Positions 27,301 through 36,094 of a stretch of DNA of 64,000 bases are shown piece by piece. The position numbers and the translations under genes were made by a program. Source of the stretch: Adlercreutzia sp910585575 (lineage in GTDB: Bacteria; Actinomycetota; Coriobacteriia; Coriobacteriales; Eggerthellaceae). The first letter of the stretch is position 1. The number at the start of each line of letters is the position of its first letter. The stretch is taken from NCBI RefSeq assembly GCF_951801035.1, contig NZ_CATOKT010000008.1; one strand, written 5' to 3'. The notes beneath the pieces were generated by a model, which worked only from the letters and a program-made list of their open reading frames with translations, did no database searches and had not been told where the DNA came from.

Positions 27301-27520
27301 GGCCGTCCCCCTTTCTTCCCTCGTCTTGCGAACAACGGGAAGGTTACGGGGACGCAACGGCCTCGCCCAGATTCATAATTATCTGAATTGATTAACTAAC
27401 GAGGTTATTTCTGAACCAATTAAGAATTAACCAGTGGCCGAACTGGGAACTCCTGGTTTTCTACCCTAAAAATACCTCGTCCTCCTAGAGCAAAATAAGG
27501 GAGAAAGAAAGGTGCCTAAG
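27301..27520. promoter_or_regulatory. AT-rich promoter region of module 1
   Basis: The stretch 27370-27450 is AT-rich within GC-rich surroundings and carries TTAATT-type repeats (AATTAAGAATTAA, ATTGATTAACTAA). It probably contains the module 1 promoter on the minus strand and possibly a plus-strand promoter for the RNA that follows. No exact -35/-10 pair could be assigned. Confidence 0.4.
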
Positions 27521-27838
27521 GGGGTTAACTACTGCTTAACCCCAGGATCGGTGAGGCGCTATGCGTTCGGAAGAGCCTGGGTCCCACGCAACGGCGCGCA
27601 CCAGGAGCGGCACCGGAAGGCGCCAAAGGTCGAACGGACCACCCGGCGAAAGAGCCAGGGGGACCAGGGTTCACGAGAAGGGCAGCCCCAAACGCAAGGG
27701 GGATACCGCAGAAGTGCCAGAGAGATTAGAGCCCGCGCGGAGGACAGCGCCCAGCGCCAGAGGTATCCAGCGAAAGAGCCGGGATGCCCGGAGGGCATGT
27801 CGTTCCTCCCCAATGACCCCCGGCTTGAGCCTCGCCGA
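27521..27838 (+). ncRNA. Candidate structured non-coding RNA (raiA-like or new class)
   Basis: No protein-like frame fits this stretch, but it folds into a nested structure by hand. The hairpin GGGGTTAA/TTAACCCC (27521-27543) is followed by a 10-bp terminal stem, 27548-27557 with 27829-27838 (one G-U). Inside are CCTGG(G)TCCC 27576-27585 with GGGACCAGG 27660-27668, GGATACC 27701-27707 with GGTATCC 27762-27768, AGCCGGG 27777-27783 with CCCGGCT 27819-27825, and ATGCCC/GGGCAT 27784-27798. Loops rich in GAAA and GGAA on the plus strand (GGCGAAAGAGCC) favour that strand. It is not RNase P, tmRNA or SRP RNA by their known signatures. The raiA RNA of Firmicutes and Actinobacteria is one possible match. 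Confidence 0.5.
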
Positions 27839-27859
27839 CCTTTAGTTCCAATAGAAGGG

Positions 27860-27960
27860 GATTTGGTACCCTTCGGCGCGTCAAAAACAGCCACATTGGT
27901 ACCGTTCCTCAGCAAAAGCCCAGGTGGCTAGTTTCAGGATGGAAGTTGACGGGTACCAAA
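27860..27960. repeat. KpnI-like inverted repeat segment
   Basis: TTTGGTACCC (27862-27871) and GGGTACCAAA (27951-27960) form a 10-bp inverted repeat about 80 bases apart, with a third TTGGTACC between them. Meaning unknown; it lies downstream of the candidate RNA. Confidence 0.35.
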
Positions 27961-27998
27961 GACGCCGATTTTGGAAGTTAAGCGCTGCAGCTTCCACC

Positions 27999-28215
27999 AC
28001 CGCGTAACTCACCGTCAAAACGTAGCGCGCTCCATCCCTGCAAAACTCATCGTCGGCCTTTCGCAGCTCCCCATTACCGCGAAACTCACCGTCAAAACGC
28101 AGCGCGCCCCCTCATTGCAAAACTCTTCGTCGGCCTTTCGCAGCCCGCAGTACCGCGAAGCCCACCGTCAAGACGCAGCAACCCCATCACTGCGACGCCT
28201 CTTGTCAAACCGCTC
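27999..28215. repeat. Tandem repeat of about 76 bp, 2.8 copies
   Basis: Copies begin at 27999, 28076 and 28152, each opening ACCGCG(T/A)A(A/G)C(T/C)CACCGTCAA. The first two share a long block ending TCGTCGGCCTTTCGCAG. Degenerate and non-coding in appearance. It fills most of the gap between the RNA candidate and the module 2 terminators. Confidence 0.7.
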
Positions 28216-28276
28216 TTGGCACCCTAGCCAAGAGCGTAAAAAACCCGCTGCACCGTAAGGGCATGGTGCAGCGGGT
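28211..28276 (-). terminator. Double hairpin terminator of module 2
   Basis: CGCTCTTGGC/GCCAAGAGCG (28211-28236) and ACCCGCTGCACC/GGTGCAGCGGGT (28243-28276). On the minus strand the 12-bp stem is followed by TTTTTTAC, a good Rho-independent terminator for the NapH-like gene. Confidence 0.85.
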
Positions 28277-28352
28277 AAGCTGGAGGGGGCACTATATAAG
28301 GGAATTGCCCGAGAAGCAGACTGGTCGAGTAGCAGGTTGATCGAGCAGCAGA

Positions 28353-29459
28353 TTAATCGAGGACCAGGTCGGCATCGTCGCCCAAGTCGGGCGCCGTGGT
28401 CTTAGCGGCGCTTTCTGATCCCACGAAGGCCGGCTTCTTCACCGCAACCTCGGAGCCGGCAAGAACCGGTTTCTTGGAGCGGCCCAAAAGCGAGATGGCC
28501 TTGGAGGGGCAGGCATCAACGCAGAGACCGCACTTCGTGCACTCCGGAATATGCTTGCTGTGGGGGTCGAGACCCTCAGGACACACATTCACGCACACCT
28601 GGCAGTCGGTTCCCTTGGCCGAGCGCAGACACACTTCCTCGTTCACCTTGGGACGAATCTTGTTGTTGCCCCAGTTAAGAAGGGAAAGCAGCGCGCCCAC
28701 GGGGCAGAACTTATGGCACCACTTGCGCAGCACTACCAGCTCCACAATAAGGATGGCGGGAAAAATCAAGAGCGACCACGTGGGCTCCTGATAGCCCACC
28801 GCGCGCACCACGGCAATGGCCGTGGCGAACACCAAGCCGATCGGGCAGATCAGACAGAACACCGGAAAACCGAAGATAGCCGCCGAGACAAGCGAGCCAC
28901 CGAGCACCCAGTGCCGACTGTCGATCTTGCGCCCGTCGCGTTTTCCGCCCACGGGCGAGAGCGAGCCGCAGGCGCCGCAATGATGACCCTTCTCGGAAGA
29001 GCAGCCCTCCTCGTGGTGATGGCTAGTAGCCGCCTTAAGGGCTGCCTGCTCCTCGACCGTCAAGGGCGCGGCCACCGTGCCGGAGGCTCCGTTTTCCGCC
29101 GTTTTCTCGGCGTTCTTCTCCCCTGCCTTATCCTTCTTGCCCGGTCGGAAGAACTTCGAGAGCGGCGGCACAGGGCAAATCCAGGAGCAGAACATGCGTC
29201 CCACCAGGATAGCAATGACAACCACCGCGATGAGGGCGATCACCATGCGGGGAATGAGCGTCTTGGAGGCCACGAACGTTTCCAGCGCGCCCAAAGGACA
29301 AATGGCCGCAATGGCGCCGATGCCCATGGACGACAGCGTGCCCCAGCCGATATGGAATGCCAAGCCAACGGCAATGCCTACAAAGGCCACGATAAGAACC
29401 GCCGTGCGCACCTGGGTGACGGTGGGCTTGGAGGATTTCTTCACTTCTTTTTCAGTCAT
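28353..29459 (-). CDS. Module 2 NapH-like polytopic iron-sulphur protein
   Basis: 368 residues with about five membrane helices. The CxxxCP motifs CSWICP, CLICP and CHKFCP lie at helix ends, as in NapH/CcoG proteins, and two ferredoxin-type clusters follow (CQVCVNVCP and CTKCGLCVDACP). NapH proteins pass electrons from quinol to NapG-like ferredoxins. A hydrophilic loop at about 115-180 holds a His/Cys-rich stretch (SHHHEEGCSSEKGHHCGAC) that could bind metal. It lies 9 bases downstream of the NapG-like gene and ends the operon. Confidence 0.9.
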   Translation of the reverse strand: MTEKEVKKSSKPTVTQVRTAVLIVAFVGIAVGLAFHIGWGTLSSMGIGAIAAICPLGALETFVASKTLIPRMVIALIAVVVIAILVGRMFCSWICPVPPLSKFFRPGKKDKAGEKNAEKTAENGASGTVAAPLTVEEQAALKAATSHHHEEGCSSEKGHHCGACGSLSPVGGKRDGRKIDSRHWVLGGSLVSAAIFGFPVFCLICPIGLVFATAIAVVRAVGYQEPTWSLLIFPAILIVELVVLRKWCHKFCPVGALLSLLNWGNNKIRPKVNEEVCLRSAKGTDCQVCVNVCPEGLDPHSKHIPECTKCGLCVDACPSKAISLLGRSKKPVLAGSEVAVKKPAFVGSESAAKTTAPDLGDDADLVLD

Positions 29460-29468
29460 TACTCCCCC

Positions 29469-30041
29469 TTAGGCCCGAACCACTTCGATGGCTCGACGGC
29501 GATCGCCGTCGAAGCTCAGGAACACATTGGCCGTGCACGCTTCAGTGCACGCACCGCAACCGTTGCACTTCTCCTCAACTACCGAGGGGCGCTTCATCTC
29601 GTCGAACACGATGGCGTCGTATTCGCAGACATCGCATCGGTCGCAACTGCCCGACACATAGGCAATGCAGCGATCGGGATCGACCACGGCAATGCCGATC
29701 TTGTCGGAGGCGGGATCAAACGCTTCGAGGGCGCCCGTCGGGCAGGCCTCGATGCACAAATCGCAGAACGTGCACTTCCCCTGATGGAAATCAAGCCGAG
29801 GCAGTCGCGCGTTCAGCAAGCCGTCCTCAATGCTCGAAACCGAGACGCAGTCCTCGGGACATACGGTGCGACATTTATCGCAGCGGATGCACAGCGAGCG
29901 AAAGCGATCCTCGTCCTGGCCTCCGGGAGGACGCAGCGCGTCGCTCGCCTCGCCGTTGCCGTCGAGCACCTTCACGGTACCCCCCAGCGCCAACAGCACC
30001 GCATACCCGCCAGCACCGTATAGAAATGTTCTTCGCTCCAT
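29469..30041 (-). CDS. Module 2 NapG-like ferredoxin
   Basis: 190 residues, N-terminal membrane or Tat-like segment (MERRTFLYGAGGYAVLLALG), then four Cys groups: CIRCDKCRTVCP, CTFCDLCIEACP, CDRCDVC with an upstream Cys, and CNGCGACTEAC. NapG proteins accept electrons from NapH and deliver them to a periplasmic reductase. The third group is one residue shorter than in modules 3 and 4 and lacks the usual CP (CDRCDVCEYDAI against CVMCVEACPYEAI), so that cluster may be altered. Together with NapH it could form a second quinol-oxidising route for the module 2 enzyme. Confidence 0.9.
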   Translation of the reverse strand: MERRTFLYGAGGYAVLLALGGTVKVLDGNGEASDALRPPGGQDEDRFRSLCIRCDKCRTVCPEDCVSVSSIEDGLLNARLPRLDFHQGKCTFCDLCIEACPTGALEAFDPASDKIGIAVVDPDRCIAYVSGSCDRCDVCEYDAIVFDEMKRPSVVEEKCNGCGACTEACTANVFLSFDGDRRRAIEVVRA

Positions 30042-30171
30042 GAGAAGAACTCCCTCCTCTCTGGCGACCTCGTCTTATCGCCAATTCGACTTCTTGAACG
30101 GTAAAGGAAGCTTTGTCCAGCTCGTAGATGTATATTTGACCGAAAAGCACCGCCCTCTCGGTCATTTCTTC

Positions 30172-30192
30172 GCTGGTCAATAATTGACCAGC
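30172..30192. promoter_or_regulatory. Palindrome upstream of napG-like gene
   Basis: GCTGGTCAAT-A-ATTGACCAGC is a perfect 10-bp inverted repeat with a 1-nt centre, between the torD-like stop codon and the napG-like start. Further TTGACC half sites lie at 30136 and 30194. It looks like an operator for the napGH pair. Confidence 0.55.
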
Positions 30193-30230
30193 ACTTGACC
30201 TGGGAAGTTGCTTCTCATGGAGCGCATCGA

Positions 30231-30935
30231 CTAGGCTGCGACACGGTCCTCCACCATCTCAGAAACCGCCTCCGTCAGATCATTGAGAAGCTCCTTGTCG
30301 AGGTAAACGAAGCTGCGAGTCATCTTTGCGACGCCTTGGTAAAACCGCGTTTCAGCACAGGACTCCAGGCAATCGCAGTAGGCATCGATCCAATTCAAAA
30401 GGTGATCACGGTGAAAGGACTGCTCGATTTGCAGGTTCTCCAATGCTTCGGCAAAATCCCCCGCCTGGAGACTCTCGTTGCAGCGCTCGGCCATGACGGC
30501 AAGGTACTCGAACATGAAGCTCAAATGATCCTCGGGCACGCGGAGGTTCGGATTGACCTCAAGATGTGCCTTGAGGAGTGTCTTGTACACCTCATCGCGG
30601 GCCTCCTGCATCATGAGGCCCTTTTCGCTGGTAAACACGCTCTCATAAGGCGTAGCGCGACGCTCGTCGTGCATACCCGCTCCCAAGATGGCCCCGGCGT
30701 AATCAGCCGCCAGCAACTGTCGGGTGGCGGAGTTCTTCCTCCTCAGATACGCCGTAATATCAGCGCAGCCGGCAGAAAACTCCTCGTCCATACCGTCGAA
30801 AGCTGAAAAATCCAAACCCTTGATATGGTCGAGCTGCTCTTCAGAGAGCTCCTTGAAATAGAGCGATGCAAGCACTCGATAAATAGCAGCGCGTGAGACG
30901 TTGGCCTCGCAGAGCGCCGGAATGGACTCGGTCAT
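30231..30935 (-). CDS. Module 2 TorD-type molybdoenzyme chaperone
   Basis: 234 residues of the TorD/DmsD family with the signature VPEDHLSFMFEYLAVMAER. It should bind the module 2 catalytic subunit's signal peptide and assist cofactor loading. It is 118 bases downstream of the anchor gene, with a strong hairpin in the gap. GGAGAGGG lies upstream of the ATG. Confidence 0.9.
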   Translation of the reverse strand: MTESIPALCEANVSRAAIYRVLASLYFKELSEEQLDHIKGLDFSAFDGMDEEFSAGCADITAYLRRKNSATRQLLAADYAGAILGAGMHDERRATPYESVFTSEKGLMMQEARDEVYKTLLKAHLEVNPNLRVPEDHLSFMFEYLAVMAERCNESLQAGDFAEALENLQIEQSFHRDHLLNWIDAYCDCLESCAETRFYQGVAKMTRSFVYLDKELLNDLTEAVSEMVEDRVAA

Positions 30936-30961
30936 GGCCCTCTCCTTTCATCTTGCAAAGG

Positions 30962-31001
30962 GAAGCGAGGCCTTACGCCAAAGGCGCCCTGGCCTCGCTT
31001 C
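30962..31001. other. Intercistronic hairpin, module 2 dmsC-torD
   Basis: GAAGCGAGGCC pairs with GGCCTCGCTTC (11 bp), with a smaller GCC/GGC stem inside the loop. Same location as the hairpins of modules 1 and 3. Confidence 0.65.
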
Positions 31002-31053
31002 ACTCAAACTTCTTTTGAACTAGCGGGCAAATCAGTCAGCCGATGCTCTCGTT

Positions 31054-31857
31054 CTAGCCCAATCCATTGAAGAAGGTGTACAGGCCCACACCCGAGGCCC
31101 ACATAAGCATACGGAACACTACGCTGCCGAACAGCGCGCCCACACTGGAGCACAACGTCAGCCCCAAAGCAGCCTCCGGCTTCTTCATGAGCGCCGCACC
31201 ACAGATAATAGGGACCAGGGCGCCCAGCACCACGACGCAGCCCCAGAACTGGAGTACTTCAGCGTGCACCCCAGAGAACACACCATAGATGATGCCCACA
31301 ATGAGCGAGATGGCACCAGCAACCGCAAGCGGCAAGCCGTAAAATGCCGCCGCCTCCTTCTCTTTGCGGCAAGCAAGCACCAGCAAGTACAGGCTCACAC
31401 CAAGAACCATCGAGGTCACTGCGTACTCCGTCGGCACAATAAAGTGGTTCCACGTGGCACGAGCCGCCATCATGTAGGACTCGCCCATAAGGAAGCTGAA
31501 CAAAATGCCCAGCACACCGCCAACGGCCGCCACCGCCTTGCGCGCCTGCTCAGAGGAAGAGCGCTTCAGCAAAATGAGATACACAATAATGGCCAAGCAC
31601 GTGAAGCCCAGCATGAAAGCTTCGATGGCAATGCCCGACGTCGGATGAGAAAGGGCGCCCAGCATGCGAGTTGGATGCGAGAGGTGCGTCACCGAGCACA
31701 AGCCTCCGACGATGATAAGTGCCATGGCGATAAGCGAGGTCGCAAACGACACGCTCTTGCCGCGACCCGTGAACTCACTGACCGCTACTCCGACGAACAT
31801 CCAGCTACCGGCGCCAGCGAATACCGTGAACAATACAAGGGACCATTGAATTTCCAC
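31054..31857 (-). CDS. Module 2 DmsC-like membrane anchor
   Basis: 267 residues, about eight membrane helices, start MEIQWSLVLFTVFAGAGSW and VGGLCSVTHLSHP block. DmsC family quinol-oxidising anchor. Two bases separate it from the ferredoxin gene stop codon, so the genes are likely coupled. The C-terminal half is the more variable part among the four anchors. Confidence 0.9.
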   Translation of the reverse strand: MEIQWSLVLFTVFAGAGSWMFVGVAVSEFTGRGKSVSFATSLIAMALIIVGGLCSVTHLSHPTRMLGALSHPTSGIAIEAFMLGFTCLAIIVYLILLKRSSSEQARKAVAAVGGVLGILFSFLMGESYMMAARATWNHFIVPTEYAVTSMVLGVSLYLLVLACRKEKEAAAFYGLPLAVAGAISLIVGIIYGVFSGVHAEVLQFWGCVVVLGALVPIICGAALMKKPEAALGLTLCSSVGALFGSVVFRMLMWASGVGLYTFFNGLG

Positions 31858-31859
31858 TG

Positions 31860-32447
31860 CTACTCACCGCTCTTCCATGTTGCGTATTTTTCAGACAAGA
31901 GGTAGGCCGTCGAAGGGTCGTTGCCCACGTCTTTGAGATGACGAACGGCATCCGGCTTAGCGGCCAGGGCCTGAGAGGCGGCAGAATTCGGGTCGTCCAG
32001 ATCACCCAAATAGCGCGCAGAGGCACAGCAGGCACTCACGCACAGCGGCTCCACCGGCCCGTCTTCGGTCCAGCGCTGCGAGCACAAGGTGCACTTCTCC
32101 ACCACGCGCTCCTCGCGATTCCAATTACGAACGTCATAGGGGCAGGCCATCATGCAGTACTTGCAACCGATGCACTTTTCCTTGTCAACCAGCACGACAT
32201 CCGTGTTGGGGTCGCGGTACGAAGCGCCTGTAGGACAAACATGCACGCAAGGGGCATCTTTGCACTGCTGACACATAACGGGCAGATAATACTGCTCCAG
32301 CCTTGGATAGGTTCCCGTCGGTCCCACCTTGAACACCTTGGACCACTTCTCACCGAGCGCAACGCCATTCTCGCTTTTACAAGCAATCTCGCAACCCTGG
32401 CAGCCAATGCAGCGATCAAGGTCGACTACGAGAGCATAACGACTCAT
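31860..32447 (-). CDS. Module 2 DmsB-like four-cluster ferredoxin subunit
   Basis: 195 residues with CIGCQGCEIAC, CQQCKDAPCVHVCP, CIGCKYCMMACP and CTLC/CVSACC groups for four [4Fe-4S] clusters. The ATG overlaps the catalytic subunit stop codon as in module 1. ARYLGDLDDPNS near the end is the family block. Confidence 0.95.
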   Translation of the reverse strand: MSRYALVVDLDRCIGCQGCEIACKSENGVALGEKWSKVFKVGPTGTYPRLEQYYLPVMCQQCKDAPCVHVCPTGASYRDPNTDVVLVDKEKCIGCKYCMMACPYDVRNWNREERVVEKCTLCSQRWTEDGPVEPLCVSACCASARYLGDLDDPNSAASQALAAKPDAVRHLKDVGNDPSTAYLLSEKYATWKSGE

Positions 32448-35263
32448 TAGTACACACCTCCCGTGTTATCGCTAGGCTGAGGCATCCAAGGCTGGAAGTC
32501 CTCAGGCTCATACCAAATACCCTCAGGACGCTCGCCCTTCTCCACCTGTACGGTGAAGCCGCGAAGCGTATAGGAACCGCATTCGGGGTTGTAGGGCGGC
32601 TCTTTCTTGGTGAGGGTGTTCAGGTTCATAGTCGTCCAGCTCTTGCGGGCGTCCTCACCATCAGTCTCCAGGAACTCGGGGTTCCAGAAACGCTCCATAT
32701 ACACGGTTCCGTGGGCAATGCCCTCGGTAACGTAAGCAACGGCATTGATGCCATCAGGCACGAACTTGTTCCCCTCACAGCGGCGAGACTTCACACGCAC
32801 CCAGTCACCGTTCTCGATGCCGCGCTCTGCGGCGGCTTCCGGATCGATCCACAGCTCGGGAGCCGGATAGATCTCGCGGATATAGGGAATGTTGCGAAGC
32901 GTCGAATGGAAGATGAAGGGCAGACGACCCTCGGTCATAACCAGCGGGTAATCGGAATCCTCCAACGGCGACTCGCTCGGCTCCCAGTAATAGGGCACGG
33001 GACTGTAGTCCTCAGAGGCCGGAGGCATTTCGAACTTCTCCAGGCCGTGACGCCCGATGTAGATCATCTTGTCCAGGTACAGTGGCAGCTTCTTCGGCGA
33101 ATCGGTAATATCCGCAGGATCCGTGCGCAAGTAGAAGCCTGTGTAGGTGCCGTCTTCTGCCGGGGCAAGATAGGCCTGCTCGTACGGAGTGGCCGCCCAT
33201 ACTTCCTCCGGAGTGCCGTTCGCCCAGGGGTTGAGCTCGCGCGTCTCCTCAAACGTTTTGCCGATGATGGTCAGCGCCTCTTTATACTCCTCCCAATCGC
33301 ACTGCGCATAGTGGGACTTATCCACGTAATAGGCGTTGTAGCCATTCGGATCGCCCAAATCGCCCAGCTTCTTGAGAATAGTGCCCCAGGTAAAGCGGTC
33401 ATCGGCATGCTCGAACAGAATGGTAGCCGGCATGTACATGCCCATCATGTTGCCGCCGAACTGCGAGTACAGAGACTCAAGCCACTCGGTAATGGGGAAC
33501 ATCACATCGGCTGCCTCGAAGGTAAACGAAGTGTGGTACATGTAGGAGTGGGAAATAAAGTCCATTTTATGGATGGCGTCGATCCACGAAGAAGAGTCGG
33601 CCAAGGTCACCAGCTTGTTGCCCGAACGCTCCAGCCACACATGGGGCTTGTAAGGCTCGCCGGTCATAATGGCATTGTGCACCGTGGGGATATGGGAATG
33701 CTGCCAATAGCCAAAGCCCTTGTGCTCGATGTAGCCCAAACGCTCGGTAATGGCCTGCTCCGTTTGGTAGACGTAACCGCTCTCATTGTCGTTCGGATCG
33801 AAATCCATGAAGTGCTGGGGCGTGAAGTCCCAGAACTTGGCGCGCTTGGTACCGTTCCACATATAGGCCAGCGGAGCCTGCGGACGCGACGTAGCCGGGC
33901 AACCCGGCTTCTCGATGTTGCCCATAAGCACGGTAAGAGCGCCGACACCCATGCCGGCCTGGGTAGACTGGGGATGCTGGTCGGTGGCAACGCCCAGGGA
34001 AATGCCGCCGGCATTGGCGCTGGCGTACATCTCGATGGCGGTCTTGATGTCATTCTGGTCCACCCAGCAGGTTTCCGCCGTCTTCTCGAGCGTCCATTCC
34101 GCCACGCTCTCACGATAAGCCTGACCAGCGGTCTTGCATTTCACTTTCGAGCCATCGGCCAAGGTAACCTCGTACTCCCCGAACAAAGCAGGCTTATAGC
34201 CACTCTCGTTCTCGGGAGAGAGTGCATAGGTCTTGGTCACCTTGTTGGTGCCCTCGTCGAAATAAACGTACCCCTCGCCCTTCGCGGTGTCCATGCCCGC
34301 AACCTCAGAGGCGCGCAACAGCGCTCCTGCCGGATCATTCGGGTTCACCAGGAACGGGAAGTTGGTCCACTTGGTAACGAACTCTTCATCGTAGAGATCG
34401 TTCTCAAGAATATAGTTCAGCCAGCCCAACATCATAGCCAGGTCGGTACCGGGACGAATAGGCAGCCACACATCGGCACGAGCAGCGTCAGCAGTAAAGC
34501 GGGGATCGACGACGATGGTTTTGCAGCCATGCTCTCGAAGCTCCACTGTCACGCGTCCCGCCTGGGCCGGGCCCGACTGAGCAGGTCCCGTGCCCCAAAT
34601 AACAAAGCACTCGGCGCTGATAGTAGGATTGTAGTACTCCGTACACTGACCGTCAGCAATCGAGGTGAATTCGGGACCGCCGCCATACATCATATTCTGT
34701 ACAAAGTCGCGGGGCATAGCGCACTGAGCGCAGCCCGGCTCGAAAATATTGCCGGCGCCCCAGTAGCCACGAAAACCGGCGGGATCGATGAAGCTGGGGT
34801 TGCCGCCGCCGCCACTGGTAACCAAAAGACCGTTGCGGCCCGTCTTATCGCGCATCTCAATGAGCGCTTCGGCCACCATGGTGATGCCCTCGTCCCAGGT
34901 GATGCGCTCCCACTTGTTGTCGACGCCGCGCTCTCCCACGCGCTTCATGGGGTATTTGGTGCGGTTGGGATGATACAGGGCCTGAATGCCCGAAAGGCCC
35001 TTGGGGCACACACGGCCGAGAGACAAACCGCTTCGGCTATCCCCCTCGATGCGCGTTGCACGCCCGTTGCGAATCGTAACCTTCACCGGGCAGGCAAGAA
35101 CGCAAGCACGGCAGAACGTGCCCATCACCTCAACAGTGTCTTCCTCTGCGTAGGCCTTCGAGCTTTGCACAAGGTTGGTCACCGCCGTGGTGCCCAGCGC
35201 CGTAGCAGCACCGGCAGCCGCCGAGAGCTTCAGAAAAGATCGACGTGTTACCACATTGCTCAT
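32447..35263 (-). CDS. Module 2 molybdopterin oxidoreductase catalytic subunit
   Basis: 938 residues, DMSO reductase superfamily. Tat signal VTRRSFLK (Arg7-Arg8); cluster ligands C51-x2-C54-x3-C58-x27-C86. NIFEPGCAQCAMPR lies in the expected molybdenum-ligand region. VWLPIRPGTDLAMMLGWL and the C-terminal YTLRGFTVQVEKGERPEGIW, shared with the other modules, mark the same subfamily. Its codon use and wording are AT-richer than modules 3 and 4, hinting at a different age of acquisition. Substrate unknown; a reductive or dehydroxylating enzyme is likely. Confidence 0.9.
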   Translation of the reverse strand: MSNVVTRRSFLKLSAAAGAATALGTTAVTNLVQSSKAYAEEDTVEVMGTFCRACVLACPVKVTIRNGRATRIEGDSRSGLSLGRVCPKGLSGIQALYHPNRTKYPMKRVGERGVDNKWERITWDEGITMVAEALIEMRDKTGRNGLLVTSGGGGNPSFIDPAGFRGYWGAGNIFEPGCAQCAMPRDFVQNMMYGGGPEFTSIADGQCTEYYNPTISAECFVIWGTGPAQSGPAQAGRVTVELREHGCKTIVVDPRFTADAARADVWLPIRPGTDLAMMLGWLNYILENDLYDEEFVTKWTNFPFLVNPNDPAGALLRASEVAGMDTAKGEGYVYFDEGTNKVTKTYALSPENESGYKPALFGEYEVTLADGSKVKCKTAGQAYRESVAEWTLEKTAETCWVDQNDIKTAIEMYASANAGGISLGVATDQHPQSTQAGMGVGALTVLMGNIEKPGCPATSRPQAPLAYMWNGTKRAKFWDFTPQHFMDFDPNDNESGYVYQTEQAITERLGYIEHKGFGYWQHSHIPTVHNAIMTGEPYKPHVWLERSGNKLVTLADSSSWIDAIHKMDFISHSYMYHTSFTFEAADVMFPITEWLESLYSQFGGNMMGMYMPATILFEHADDRFTWGTILKKLGDLGDPNGYNAYYVDKSHYAQCDWEEYKEALTIIGKTFEETRELNPWANGTPEEVWAATPYEQAYLAPAEDGTYTGFYLRTDPADITDSPKKLPLYLDKMIYIGRHGLEKFEMPPASEDYSPVPYYWEPSESPLEDSDYPLVMTEGRLPFIFHSTLRNIPYIREIYPAPELWIDPEAAAERGIENGDWVRVKSRRCEGNKFVPDGINAVAYVTEGIAHGTVYMERFWNPEFLETDGEDARKSWTTMNLNTLTKKEPPYNPECGSYTLRGFTVQVEKGERPEGIWYEPEDFQPWMPQPSDNTGGVY

Positions 35264-35323
35264 CTGCCTTTCCTCCTTCTCTAAAAAGCGAACTTCTCTC
35301 CGTCAAAAGCATCTGCGTACGAT

Positions 35324-36094
35324 CTACTTGACATAAGCTTTACCTGCGTCGGTAGTCACCCATCCAAGCTCCCAGCGAAGACCCGCCGCCTTCTCCAGAC
35401 GATCGATATAGGTGCTGGGATAAATAGCCATTTGGCCGTTATCAAGAAAACGCACAGCCGGCAGCTTCTGCACTGCGGCATCAAGCTCCTCAAAGGTGCG
35501 TTTCTGCTCAGCGCACGCTTTGAGTAGGTACTCATAGGCTTCAACCTGGTCGTCCTCGGCCTCGTCGAAGAGCTCCTTCAGGCGCGCCTCTGGCGTGAAA
35601 GACGCCTCGAATTGCTGGCCCGCCTCGGTCAGCGTCAGGGCACCGTCGTCGCTTCCATCGGACTCCAAAGCACCAGCTCGCTCCAAGATGGCAATGAGAA
35701 TGCGCTCGGACTGCAGCGAAGAAGCAAACTGCGGAAGTCCCGCAATGTACTTTTCAACCTCTTCATAGGAGGCGCCAGCGTGCTCTCCCACATAGGCCAT
35801 AATCAGATACTCCAGTTCGCGGTGACGCGGATGGCGTTCCACGCTTTCGCGGATACGCTCAATGCGCTCATCGGAGTTCATGGCGCTCAGGGCTTCGACG
35901 TTCGGCTCGATCTTCACATCAGGAGCCTCTCCGCTGTTGCCGCGCTTCGCGTCAGCATCAGCCATAATGCCCACATCCGCTGAAGTCTGCTGAGCGACGC
36001 CCATGCCAAAGGAAAATCCTCCTTCGGCAAAATCACCTCCCTCCCGAACCGTTTCCACCAGCGCATCGAGAAGCGTTTCCTTCCCAGTCGGCAT
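35324..36094 (-). CDS. Module 2 acidic tandem winged-helix-like protein, unknown function
   Basis: 256 residues from ATG 36094 (AAGGAG upstream; the longer frame begins at a GTG without a site). Not recognised. Two winged-helix-like regions, about 95-165 and 185-256, follow an unstructured N-terminus. The C-terminal end YPSTYIDRLEKAAGLRWELG is the same pattern as in the module 1 protein. First gene of the module 2 operon, cytoplasmic by appearance. Confidence 0.75.
   Translation of the reverse strand: MPTGKETLLDALVETVREGGDFAEGGFSFGMGVAQQTSADVGIMADADAKRGNSGEAPDVKIEPNVEALSAMNSDERIERIRESVERHPRHRELEYLIMAYVGEHAGASYEEVEKYIAGLPQFASSLQSERILIAILERAGALESDGSDDGALTLTEAGQQFEASFTPEARLKELFDEAEDDQVEAYEYLLKACAEQKRTFEELDAAVQKLPAVRFLDNGQMAIYPSTYIDRLEKAAGLRWELGWVTTDAGKAYVK

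Noticed and set aside
27512..27931. 140-codon open frame on the plus strand in the module 1-2 gap
   Set aside because: It overlaps the structured RNA candidate, has skewed Arg/Gly composition, no good ribosome site and no protein-like features.
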